A DNA stretch of 64,000 nt from assembly GCF_932526225.1 (NCBI RefSeq), contig NC_064044.1, positions 11,608,084-11,672,083 of the forward strand, in the 5' to 3' direction. Positions 47,901-57,301 of this stretch are shown here, piece by piece. The DNA is from Nematostella vectensis. Taxonomy: Eukaryota; Cnidaria; Anthozoa; Actiniaria; Edwardsiidae. The first letter of the stretch is position 1. Every line of letters starts with the position of its first letter. The notes beneath the pieces were generated by a model. That model was not told the DNA's origin and made no database searches. It was given only the letters and a program-made list of their open reading frames with translations. A program made the position numbers and the translations under genes.

Positions 47901-50900
47901 TATTCATATACAGTAAGAGCTAAATATAGGGACATTAAATGCTATTATTTTATCACCTTTTATTTCTCTGGTAAAGCGAAGTCTATCTGCATCGTTGAGA
48001 GGTGCATGTTTCTCCAGATCATCTTTCCTTATGCGAAGAACTTCACACATGAATTCAACCACAGACTGGCACTTGTAAAATGCTGTTGCAGATACTAAAA
48101 AAACCCAGAAGAAAAAAAACATACTAAAGAAGTATTCATCATGCATCACCTTATCACATACCTTCAAAAGCAGATAAGGAGGGGAGAGGGGGGATTGGGT
48201 GGTCGTGAATGGTGAATTTACTGCATGGTAAATTCTTTGAAACATCTTTTTTCATGTTCATTTTTCTTATTTGCTAACCATTTTTTTTACTCTGGATCTG
48301 CCATTGACTGTACATGGAATTTCATAAAAGATGCTCATAAACTTTTGCTGAGTTGGAACATTTCTAGTTGAAACATTGTTATGAGAATATGCCAATCAAT
48401 CCTTTTCTATCATTCTGATCTTATGATAGGCAAACCACAACAGAGCCATCAAAAGTCAGTATTGCTCAAGAAGGGCTGGGGGAACCCTATGCTTATCTTA
48501 TCAACTGCACACACTGTTTAGAAATGATCAAGTAAGCATGTATTAATCCTGTATCATACATTAAAATATTAAAGACACAGACAAACATGGTACACTTTCA
48601 TTTGGCCCACAATGGCTAACAATGCTAAACCAATGAAATTCCACTTGAGGACATTTCAAGTTATCAAAAAGCAGATCAGATTACATTGTTCCTAGGCTCA
48701 CAAAAAAAAACTTGAGCTATAGAAGTACAAACAGTCATCTTGTGTTTCTCAATGAGCAAAACATATTTATTTCATGGTATATGTCTGTTTAAGTGGTTAA
48801 GTTAAACCGTTTTTAACCATGGCTTGCTTCCTGTGTCCATGCAGCATATAACATCTATAACTTAGAAATCTTTAATTAACTTTTTGCATGTTAGATTAGA
48901 ACTCACCATCAATGTTCAGTAGCATCTTCCACTGAGAGGGTCGGATACTTTGATGAAAGCCAAACCAAACCTCCCTCCCTCCTTCGAGTGGGAAGTCATA
49001 GCCATCTGGGGGGGAGAAGAAGGACCTGCCAACAGGCGTGTACTTCATGGATGGCAGATGCCGTAGTACCACATCAAGAGCCTGGATGGTCTCAAATGGT
49101 ATCTGGTTACATGTGCCCTCCAAGGCCTTCTCTAGAGCATACAAACTTACTTGTGACACCCACTTCAATGTCACCTGTTACGAAGAGCAGAATAAAAAAA
49201 ACATTAAAAATAAAATAAAAATTCTCTAGTATAAGGGACATTGCAGTGGTTTCATTTAGGCCTTGCAGCCGGTAGAACAGCCAGCTACTATTATCTGAGT
49301 GTCAGCTACTTCTTTTGAAAAGTCGATTCATGTTTTATTTGAACTACTGTATAATAACTTCCACCCCCTAATTTTTTTTTAGTAATTTCCATCCCTACTA
49401 TAAATTTATTTATCAAGCACTCTTGCTAATAACACAAACAGTGGATGACAGACTTTACTGTACAGTATGTACAGCACTGCTAAATTCTAAGTGTTTCATA
49501 ACTTGTAAAAGACTTTGGATAAAAATAGGGGTAGGGCAAGTGCCCCCCCCCCTATTTTCAAAGATTTTTCTTAGAAATAAAATCTACCAAAAATAATCAA
49601 ACCCTCCTCATTTCTTTATATCATGCTTCTGTCCCCTTATTTGGAACTACTGGGTCCGCCCCTATTCAGATATTCGTTTTCATTATTCGCATATGATGCC
49701 TGGAAATCTACCAATAAACAGTAGTTATGATCTACTCTATATCTACAGGCGAGTCCCCAGAAATGGCTGATGGGGGTGCGCAGTCTAACAGTAGGTATCA
49801 TATGGAAAAAGCATAGTATTTGAAGAAGGAATGACCCACTTTTTGGCTGCCAAAGAGGGTGCGCATGCACCCTGCGCAACCACCTGTGTACCCGCCTGAT
49901 CTAAAGATATAGATGTAAATACTGATCTATAAAGGTGTTTTTTTCACATTCCAAACATTTTGTGATATGATAAGCACACCTTGAATTTCTTATCTTGGCT
50001 GTTGTCTGTCGGTAGCACAACTTCAAACTCTGTCTGCAAAAACATAGGATCAAACATGAAGTAGAGGAAAACAAACACAGAAGGGGTATAAAAATCGGAT
50101 ACAGATTCATGATTTTTTGATATCCAAAGCAAATTGTCATGATATCCCTGTGGACTACAGTACTGTATATAGAACAAATTAAGATAAATCATGTGCCTAA
50201 CTTGTTTAACACAGTTCTGGACTTGTGTCTGTCAAGTCCTTATAGCTCATGTGCACTACAGGGCCGTAGCAAGGGGTGGGGAACTAGGGCCGTAGCAGGG
50301 GGTGGGGCACATGGCCATAGCAGGGGGTGGGGCACAGGGCCGTAGCAGGGGGTAGGGCACAGGGCCGTAGCAGGGGGTGGGACACAGGGCCGTAGCAGGG
50401 GGTGGGGCACAGGGCCGTAGAAGGGGGTGGGGCACAGGGCCGTAGCAGGGGGTGGGGCACAGGGCCGTAGCAGGGGGTGGGGCGTAGGGCCATAGCAGGG
50501 GGTGGGGCGCAGGGCCGTAGCAGGGGGTGGGGCACAGGGCCGTAGCAGGGGGTGGGGCACAGGGCCGTAGCAGGGGGTGGGGCACAGGGCCATAGCAGGG
50601 GGTGGGGCACAGGGCCGTAGCAGGGGGTGGGGAACTAGGGCCGTAGCAAGGGGTGGGGAACTAGGGCCGTAGCAGGGGGTGGGGCACAGGGCCGTAGAAG
50701 GGGGTGGGGCACAGGGCCGTAGCAGGGGGTGGGGCACAGGGCCGTAGCAGGGGGTGGGGCACAGGGCCGTAGCAGGGGGTGGGGCACAGGGCCGTAGCAG
50801 GGGGTGGGGCACAGGGCCGTAGCAGGGGGTGGGGAACTAGGGCCGTAGCAGGGGGTGGGGAACTAGGGCCGTAGCAAGGGGTGGGGAACTAGGGCCGTAG

Positions 50901-53900
50901 CAAGGGGTGGGGAACTAGGGCCGTAGCAGGGGGTGGGGCACAGGGCCATAGCAGGGGGTGGGGCACAGGGCCGTAGCAGGGGGTGGGGCACAGGGCCGTA
51001 GAAGGGGGTGGGGCACAGGGCCATAGCAGGGGGTGGGGCACAGGGCCGTAGCAGGGGGTGGGGCACAGGGCCATAGCAGGGGGTGGGGCACAGGGCCGTA
51101 GCAGGGGGTGGGGAACTAGGGCCGTAGCAGGGGGTGGGGCACAGGGCCGTAGAAGGGGGTGGGGCACAGGGCCGTAGCAGGGGGTGGGGCACAGGGCCGT
51201 AGCAGGGGGTGGGGCGTAGGGCCATAGCAGGGGGTTGGGCACAGGGCCGTAGCAGGGGGTGGGGCACAGGGCCATAGCAGGGGGTGGGGCACAGGGCCGT
51301 AGCAGGGGGTGGGGAACTAGGGCCGTAGCAAGGGGTGGGGAACTAGGGCCGTAGCAGGGGGTGGGGCACAGTACCGTAGCAGGGGGTGGGGCACAGGGCC
51401 GTAGCAGGGGTTGGGGCACAGGGCCGTAGCAGGGGGTGGGGCACAGGGCCGTAGCAGGGGGTGGGGCACAGGGCCGTAGCAAGGGGTGGGAACAGGGCCG
51501 TAGCAGGGGGTGGGGCACAGGGCCGTAGCAGGGGGTGGGGCACAGGGCCGTAGCAGGGGGTGGGGCACAGGGCCGTAGCAGGGGGTGTGGCACATGGCCA
51601 TAGCAGGGGGTGGGGCACAGGGCCGTAGCAGGGGGTGGGGCACAGGACCGTAGCAAGGGGTGGGGAACTAGGGCCGTAGCAGGGGGTGGGGCACAGGGCC
51701 GTAGCAGGGGGTGGGGCACAGGACCGTAGCAAGGGGTGGGGCACAGGACCGTAGCAAGGGGTGGGGAACTAGGGCCGTAGCAGGGGGTGGGGCACAGGGC
51801 CGTAGCAGGGGGTGGGGCGTAGGGGGCACGTGCCCTCCCAGTATTTCCAAAAATTATAAGGAAGGGACAAGTAGGGGCGTGGCCACGCCCCAAAAATATT
51901 TTTTTAATGTTTCTGTATCGTGCCCCCACAATATTTCGAGGTCTGCTACGGTTATGGACTAATAGTACTGGATCTAGGGGAGGGTTTATTTTTTTTTTAA
52001 TATTTGAAATGTATTACACCTGCTTGCCTACCGGTGTTTTCCCAATAGGTAGAGGGTCCCTTGTGTATAGATTCTTCCTCCCATCAAACACAGGTTTCAT
52101 TCCACCAAATACTTTGTGGTAATTTAACACCATGACCTCAACAACATCCCTATTGACTCGCCGAGGACATTTGTCTGGACATATGGACAGGTCATAGTGA
52201 TGAATGTTACCACGAGGTAACTGGACAGGGAAGAAATTTGCTCGAAGTGCAATGGTGCGTCCTGTTGAGCCATGATTTGGCCTTTTTGGAGGGTTGAAAT
52301 TACCACCAACACGATTCACTGAAAATAGAATAGTCTGTTATGAGCTTTCCCTACACCTCTGACAAAGTGGAAATTTGAACTCAAGTGTGGTATCACAGTG
52401 AACTTATCTCAATGCCTGTCGTTCTACTGTGGTTCTTAGGCCTAACTCATACAGTACATTGTGCTGCTGAAATACTAAATCTTATTGTTTGGATGAGCAC
52501 ATGAAATCAATTAAGTTTGGCATGGCACAATTAAGTTCAGCATGTCTTATCAACATCATATCCACTCTCCCTTGGTCACTCAATTGTCCCAGTGGCCAAT
52601 CATTTCCTTTTTTGCTAGTATGTGTATGTCGTCAAATCATTACTGTTTCGACAGGAACAGGAGCAGGCTCATATCCAAGTTGGTAGAGGGGGGGGGGGGG
52701 GTGGGGGGAGAGAGATGGAGCATTTCAACAAGGGGGTGGAGGGAGAGAGATGGAGCATTTCAACAGGGGGGTGGGGGGAGAGAGATGGAGCATTTCAACA
52801 AGGGGATGGAGGGAGAGAGATAGAGCATTTCAACAAGGGGGTGGGGGGAGAGAGATGGAGCATTTCAACAAGGGGGTGGGGGGAGAGAGATGGAGCATTT
52901 CAACAAGGGGGTGGAGGGAGAGAGATGGAGCATTTCAACAGGGGGGTGGAGGGAGAGAGATGGAGCATTTCAACAGGGGGGTGGAGGGAGAGAGATGGAG
53001 CATTTCAACAAGGGGGTGGAGGGAGAGAGATGGAGCATTTCAACAAGGGGGTGGAGGGAGAGAGATGGAGCATTTCAACAGGGGGGTGGGGGGAGAGAGA
53101 TGGAGCATTTCAACAAGGGGGTGGGGGGAGAGAGATGGAGCATTTCAACAAGGGGGTGGGGGGAGAGAGATGGAGCATTTCAACAAGGGGGTGGAGGGAG
53201 AGAGATGGAGCATTTCAACAGGGGGGTGGAGGGAGAGAGATGGAGCATTTCAACAAGGGGGTGGGGGGAGAGAGATGGAGCATTTCAACAAGGGGGTGGA
53301 GCGAGAGAGATGGAGCATTTCAACAAGGGGGTGGAGGGAGAGAGATGGAGCATTTCAACAGGGGGGTGGAGGGAGAGAGATGGAGCATTTCAACAGGGGG
53401 GTGGAGGAAGAGAGATGGAGCATTTCAACAAGGGGGTGGAGGGAGAGAGATGGAGCATTTCAACAAGGGGGTGGGGGGAGAGAGATGGAGCATTTCAACA
53501 AGGGGGTGGGGGGAGACAGATGGAGCATTTCAACAGGGGGGTGGAGGGAGAGAGATGGAGCATTTCAACAAGGGGGTGGGGGGAGAGAGATGGAGCATTT
53601 CAACAAGGGGGTGGGGGGAGAGAGATGGAGCATTTCAACAAGGGGGTGGGGGGAGAGAGATGAAGCATTTCAACAGGTGAATGAATCTCCCAGCTCAAAA
53701 TCCTGGCTATAGAATCATTACACCTGAAAGCTCAGTTAGGACTTATCAGTAGATAAATCCAAACTTTATCCCCAGATAAATCTATCGGTAGATAAATTGG
53801 GATCCATGCCATATAGTTATCCTGTGATAAAGTAGCAGATAAAATTAGCAAAGGTCGGGAGGACCCCATAAGTCCCTATCTGCCGATAAGCCATGCAATT

Positions 53901-55107
53901 CAAGATGGCGGATGAGCTGTTGCCATGGTTATTGGAAGAACACAGGGCTCCCAAGCCTGGAAATGAAACTCAAGACTCGGACAATTGGGGTTTTAGAGAT
54001 ATAAAAACGTCAAATAAAATTAGATTTTAAACCTTCCAACATTTATCTAGTCATTTAAGTCCTAGTGTGTCTCTCAAAGATAATTATTAGTGCTTATAAC
54101 ACATTTGTTGCAAATGACAAGTTGGAAAGCCTGTGGTAATTCAAAATGGCCCTCGGTGGGTTTTGGTGTTTTTCGTACGTTTGCTTGAAGAAACAAGCCC
54201 TAATCAATGCCAAGACCTTAGGCGATGTCCACTATGTAAATCTGAAGCTCTTAATTTCAAGTTGGTGTTAATGGGAGACTGAAATTGCATGCATGTCAAA
54301 CGAGTGTTTTTTAAACCAGTTGAAAACAAATTTGTGACTCAATTGAGGCGATTGCAGACAAAATAGAGATGTTATGAAGATTCCCTGGAAAAATAAAACG
54401 AAAATTGAACTGGGTTCATATATGCTGATTTAACCGGGTCTTCTGTGTACTATTAACTCGTCAAACCAGTTTTCTTGTCGCTTATCTACCGATAGCTATC
54501 GAAGGGATAACTTTGCTTTCAGGAATGAGATTTTATCGGTCGGATAGTTATCCACCGCTAAGCAAATCTAACCTACTGATAATTCCTATCGGCAGATAAT
54601 GTTACCTGACTTTTCAGGAACCGGCCCGTGATAACCAGTTAAGGTAGGTTGGGTATCAGAGACAAAAACAATCAGCTAGCTTTAGTCTTAAATGTATTTA
54701 ATTTTAGTTGACAGCTTTCCCAACAATACTAACAGGCGCACTTAAATTTGTGTTTATTACAGTTTTAACCGTTATTGGTTTAATAGTGCTCAATCTTGAC
54801 ACAAAATTGAATCTACCTTATTGCCCGTTTTGGAGGGACACAAACGTATCCATCAGTACGGTAAATTTATGGAAGAATAAAATAATAAACAATGTTACGC
54901 GTATATGCTCAAGCCAACTATTTTACTATACAAAATGTCAAACTAATAAAAAAGAAATTGTGACGGACGACAGCACTTTTACTTTGTAAACGAAATAAAC
55001 TGAAACTGCTAATTTTGAATTTTTGACAACAGTAGGTAATCGATTTGTTCGTGTCGATAAATCTACACACAACACTCCGACTGCTTACCTGGATTATTAG
55101 AAGCCAT
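35955..55107 (-). CDS. AGO: Argonaute (AGO clade), complete 18-exon gene, 856 aa
   Basis: Exons (minus): 55107..55089, 52318..52020, 50033..49980, 49174..48907, 48094..47957, 46988..46817, 45479..45296, 45151..45029, 44755..44728, 44271..44163, 41887..41706, 40694..40535, 39137..38978, 38543..38418, 38096..37962, 37547..37446, 37072..36870, 36063..35955; 2571 nt, all phases agree. Order: N domain, linker, PAZ ([19 protein letters not shown]-type core, [10 protein letters not shown]), MID ([20 protein letters not shown]) and PIWI. The slicer tetrad is intact: D593 (LGADVTHP), E633 (HRQ|EII), D665 ([11 protein letters not shown]) and H803 (PAPAYYAHL). It ends in the usual MYFA. It loads small RNAs and cleaves target transcripts. 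Similarity to animal AGO1-4 is close along its whole length; the 35 C-terminal residues before MYFA are more divergent. Which cnidarian paralogue it is cannot be told. Confidence 0.97.
36572..36866. repeat. 21-bp minisatellite, ~14 copies, beside an Argonaute donor
   Basis: The unit is near AATGAATCGATCTTCGCGCG. It lies in the last Argonaute intron, its edge only a few bases from the donor of the exon ending at 36870. The 21-bp period keeps frames open on both strands, giving spurious ORFs. Confidence 0.9.
38105..38300 (-). pseudogene. decayed tandem copies of Argonaute exon 15 start
   Basis: Around the true exon 5' end (AACTCGTGCACAAGAACC and TTCGACACATGGG on the + strand, 38080-38110), diverged copies follow at about 38118-38180 (GTTCTACTCGCGCTCAAGAACC) and 38199-38260 (GCCTCGCGTATCGCCTTCAA, AATCGTGAACAATAACCTGC). 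They carry frame changes and are intronic, in the intron upstream of the exon. Confidence 0.7.
38799..38840 (-). pseudogene. decayed copy of the 3' end of Argonaute exon 13
   Basis: CCTGTCTGTGAGTCTGCACC and CGCAAAAAGGCATAG duplicate the exon end and donor at 38975-39012 with a few changes. Located in the intron downstream of that exon. Confidence 0.65.
39105..39410. repeat. ~145-bp tandem duplication covering the acceptor of Argonaute exon 13
   Basis: CACCGGCTCCCGGAACA, GGGGGTCTGC, ACATAGGGAAACCTTCAATA, TTATTGGACAAGAATTGTAA and GACAAATGGGGTCATGCGTA occur in the same order twice, starting near 39112 and 39257. The first copy includes the real exon start and acceptor; the second is a mutated decoy. 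Confidence 0.85.
39686..39745 (-). pseudogene. third, more diverged copy of Argonaute exon 13 start
   Basis: On the minus strand it reads [19 protein letters not shown], a decayed version of the [18 protein letters not shown] start of the PIWI exon. It lies further upstream in the same intron. Confidence 0.65.
40789..40998. mobile_element. MITE with GGGGCCCCCCGAATGGTC ends and TAGTGAT target duplication
   Basis: GGGCCCCCCCGAATGGTC and GACCATTCGGGGGCCC are inverted repeats, flanked on both sides by CCTAGTGAT, a probable 7-8 bp target duplication as in hAT elements. The interior repeats GCGAGCA motifs. In the intron between exons 11 and 12 of Argonaute. Confidence 0.75.
41333..41445 (-). pseudogene. 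two decayed copies of the 3' part of Argonaute exon 11
   Basis: The minus strand reads [14 protein letters not shown] (near 41335-41380) and [14 protein letters not shown] (near 41395-41445), each matching [15 protein letters not shown] at the end of the real exon (41706-41760). They are in different frames and lack the rest of the exon. Confidence 0.75.
42246..42640. mobile_element. MITE with CTACACGGGCA-type inverted repeats
   Basis: GTCTACACGGGCAGTTTTTAC is mirrored by GTAAAAATTGCCCGTGTAGAC. The interior repeats TTTACTTGACAAG-like motifs, four to five times. Confidence 0.75.
42630..43727. mobile_element. ~1.1-kb inverted-repeat element with GAAACCGCGCTATA ends
   Basis: GAAACCGCGCTATATAAGGG at the left is mirrored by CCTTTTATAGCGCGGTTTC at the right. 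Its left end abuts or overlaps the right end of the MITE at 42246. No transposase frame. Confidence 0.6.
44049..44111. repeat. short palindromic repeat, second copy
   Basis: CTCGTTCCCACAGCCCACC, a GCCGCTGGC loop and GGTACGTGGGCTCTGGTAAC match the foldback at 22799-22860, with the pairing slightly decayed. It lies about 50 bp downstream of the Argonaute exon ending at 44163. Confidence 0.8.
44866..44998 (+). mobile_element. MITE of the CCGTAGCAGG family (family C), copy 1
   Basis: Shares CACTGGGGGCACGTG, ATAAGGAAATGACCAGTAGG and AATATTTCAAGGCCCGCTA with the copies at 51827-51953, 62131-62271 and 63208-63328. Confidence 0.65.
46131..46387. mobile_element. MITE with CCGATCCGC-rich arms
   Basis: GGGGTATGTAAATCCGCCGATC at the left and GATCCGCGAATCTATTCATCCCC at the right are imperfect inverted repeats; the interior holds many ATCCG motifs. 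Confidence 0.5.
47110..47265. mobile_element. MITE with CCCGTAGCCAGG ends, second copy
   Basis: The right end CCTGGCTACGGGCC and the internal GGGTGGTTCTTTCGAAA match the reverse complement of the element at 28243-28475; poly-G and poly-C tracts pair at the ends. Confidence 0.55.
50258..51827. repeat. 25-bp minisatellite, about 60 copies
   Basis: The unit is GGGCCGTAGCAGGGGGTGGGG plus CACA, with variants ending AACTA (26 bp) and CATAGC. It fills 1.6 kb of the second Argonaute intron. It is open in several frames on the minus strand, which yields long Pro/Cys-rich spurious ORFs. The unit equals the terminus of the adjoining family C MITE. Confidence 0.95.
51828..51953 (+). mobile_element. family C MITE body joined to the minisatellite
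   Basis: GGGCACGTGCCCTCCCAGTA, ATAAGGAAGGGACAAG, AGGGGCGTGGCCACGCCCC and TCGAGGTCTGCTACGG follow the last minisatellite unit. The right end CTGCTACGG is the inverted repeat of CCGTAGCAG, so the terminal unit plus this body form one whole element. Confidence 0.75.
52688..53675. repeat. 35-bp minisatellite, about 28 copies
   Basis: The unit is ATGGAGCATTTCAACAAGGG followed by GGTGGGGGGAGAGAG. Copies differ mainly by A/G at two sites. Because 35 is not a multiple of 3, one frame cycles through all three readings and stays open for over 1 kb. It is in the first Argonaute intron. Confidence 0.95.
53735..54635. mobile_element. ~0.9-kb inverted-repeat element with GATAAATC/GATTTATC-like arms
   Basis: CTCAGTTAGGACTTATCAG at the left and CTGATAATTCCTATCGGC at the right lie in arms rich in ATCGGTAGATAA and TTATCTACCGAT motifs that pair loosely. 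A variant of a subterminal-repeat transposon is likely; limits are approximate. Confidence 0.5.
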
Positions 55108-55300
55108 CAAAGTATATTGAAAAGAGTTTCACCGCTCAGTTTGTCGAGGTTATGAGCCGATCGCTGGCGAAACACGCCGACTATGACGACATGTTTGCTC
55201 GAGAAACTCAGTTGTCCGCCATGTTTTTATTGCTCTTACCGTGAAAGGGACTCGGAACTAGCGGGTTCTCTCTCGCGCTTGAATAAACAGGGAACCCATA

Positions 55301-55500
55301 CAGTCGATTGACAAAAAGTTCTCTTGTACGACAAGCCCGCAAGTCAGCAGGGGTAAAAAACACTGAAGCGGCCTAACTGCATTATTAGCCACCTCTAAGC
55401 CTGGTGGCTAATATGGTGGCTAATATATGCAGCTAGGCGCTTCAGTTTTTACCCATGTTTAGATGCGGGCTTGTCGCGTAGTCGGTTGTCAATCGACTGT
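55301..55500. mobile_element. mariner-type MITE just upstream of the Argonaute start
   Basis: CAGTCGATTGACAA and TTGTCAATCGACTG are perfect inverted ends, flanked by TA on both sides, the Tc1/mariner target. GACAAGCCCGC and GCGGGCTTGTC extend the pairing. It lies about 195 bp upstream of the Argonaute ATG exon. Confidence 0.9.
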
Positions 55501-56170
55501 ATATTGTATGCGCGATTTAGTCCTGAACAAACCAAAGTGCATGAAATGAAATCACAGGTAACCCAAGCACTCGGTTTGTATTCTAGCACCTAGCACGCAA
55601 AAGAATTTAGTGATGAAAAATGGAAAACTAAAGAAAATAGACTTTCTAGTGGACTCATTTTATTCTTGTTTGTTTTTGGGATCTCTCCTGAGTATTATGG
55701 GCCTATTTTACTCACTCGTTTCCCTTTCAGCACCCATACAAGACGAGAGAAGAAGAGAAGGTTGCACCCTAGAGCATTCCCCGTAGCCCGAGGTCCCCGA
55801 AAAGTCGGGATTGGTTGAGGGTTGGGGGGGGGGGGGGGGGGCAGTAAAAGAAAAAGTATGGGATTGTAATTCTTTTTTGGCCGCCAAGGTGTGTGAGGGG
55901 GGGGGGGGGGGGGAGGGGGGAGTGCGCGCGCCTTTGTACGCGCATTCGCTTCGCTTGGGGCACTTTATAATACAAAGGTCGCGTGAGAGCGTCAGACAGA
56001 AGTGCAAAATTTTTCTCTCTTTCTCAAATATGTTATGCTTTGTCTGTTTTCGCCACATTTGATCAAAATATAGAAAAAAGGTATAACTATGATGGCCCTT
56101 ATTCAAGTTTAGAATCACATATGGGCTCACTAAATTCATGGAATTTGTAAATTTTGCTCGCAGCTCGCGG
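55501..56170. other. non-coding stretch with poly-G tracts
   Basis: Two G-runs (55826-55842 and 55898-55916) flank GCAGTAAAAGAAAAAGTATG and TTTTTTGGCCGCCAAGG. This may be another MITE end pair, but I cannot fix its limits. No gene supported. Confidence 0.4.
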
Positions 56171-56173
56171 ATG

Positions 56174-57018
56174 CTTTGATTGCTTCTTCTCCTTTGATTG
56201 TTTCTTCTCCTTTGATTGCTTCTTCTCCTTTGATTGTTTCTTCTCCTTTGATTGCTTCTTCTCCTTTGATTGTTTCTTCTCCTTTGATTGCTTTTTCTCC
56301 TTTGATTGCTTTTTCTCCTTTGATTGCTTCTTCTCCTTTGATTGCTTCTTCTCCTTTGATTGCTTCTTCTCCTTTGATTGTTTCTTCTCCTTTGATTGTT
56401 TCTTCTCCTTTGATTGTTTCTTCTCCTTTGATTGCTTCTTCTCGTTTGATTGTTTCTTCCCCTTTGATTGCTTCTTCTCCTTTGATTGTTTCTTCTCCTT
56501 TGATTGCTTCTTCTCCTTTGATTGCTGCTTCTCCTTTGATTGCTTCTTCTCCTTTGATTGCTTCTTCTCCTTTGATTGCTTCTTCTCCTTTGATTGTTTC
56601 TTCTCCTTTGATTGCTTCTTCTCCTTTGATTGCTTCTTCTCCTTTGATTGCTTCTTCACCTTTGATTGCTTCTTCTCCTTTGATTGCTTCTTCTCCTTTG
56701 ATTGTTTCTTCTCCTTTGATTGCTTCTTCTCCTTTGATTGCTTCTTCACCTTTGATTGCTTCTTCTCCTTTGATTGCTTCTTCTCCTTTAATTGCTTCTC
56801 CTTTGATTGTTTCTTCTCCTTTGATTGCTTCTTCTCCTTCGATTGTTTCTTCTCCTTTGATTGTTTCTTCTCCTTTGTTTGCTTTCTACTCCTTTGATTG
56901 CTTCTTCCCCTTTGATTGTTTCTTCTCCTTTGATTGCTTCTTCTCCTTTGATTGCTTCTTCTCCTTTGATTGCTTCTTCACCTTTGATTGCTTCTTCTCT
57001 TTGATTGCTTCTAAAACC
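56174..57018. repeat. 18-bp satellite, ~46 copies
   Basis: The unit is TTTGATTGCTTCTTCTCC with C/T variants. The 18-bp period encodes a hexapeptide repeat on each strand (FDCFFS on plus, KEKKQS on minus) and keeps frames open. It ends about 40 bp left of the copia element. No start context or splice signal suggests a real protein. Confidence 0.95.
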
Positions 57019-57056
57019 CTTCTCACCTTTCCTTTGCTGGCCCAAGAAATAGTAAG

Positions 57057-57208
57057 TGTAGAACTCATCCCGTTATGAGTGTCTTTACTTCTTTTATTCT
57101 CTTCAATAAACATACAACGCGTACAACGTGGCGGATCATACAGACCACGAGGGTAACGATTACCCAGAATGCAACATTAGGTTACGTCATTATAAACATA
57201 ACACAACA
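57057..57208 (-). repeat. 3' LTR of the copia element
   Basis: 152 bp; matches the other LTR except at four sites. The adjoining AGTGGGGG on the minus strand is the polypurine tract. Confidence 0.93.
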
Positions 57209-57301
57209 CCCCCACTTGTTTCTTATGATGTAAACCTATATGACAACGTGATTACAATATTCTACAATAAATGTTATAGGTAATAAGCTGATCTTACAGT
57301 T

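Noticed and set aside
50240-51929. Long minus-strand ORFs rich in CPTPCYGP repeats
   Set aside because: They are translations of the 25-bp minisatellite in an Argonaute intron. Several frames are open at once, and there is no start or splice context.
52688-53675. CRISPR-like appearance (regular repeats)
   Set aside because: There are no distinct spacers; units are contiguous and near identical, and the genome is eukaryotic.
52622-53712. Plus-strand ORFs of up to 352 aa with [12 protein letters not shown]-type repeats
   Set aside because: Translation of the 35-bp array in three overlapping frames, in an intron of a gene on the other strand.
56099-57078. FDCFFS and KEKKQS repeat proteins
   Set aside because: 18-bp satellite open on both strands. 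No signal peptide, splice signals or unique sequence support a gene.
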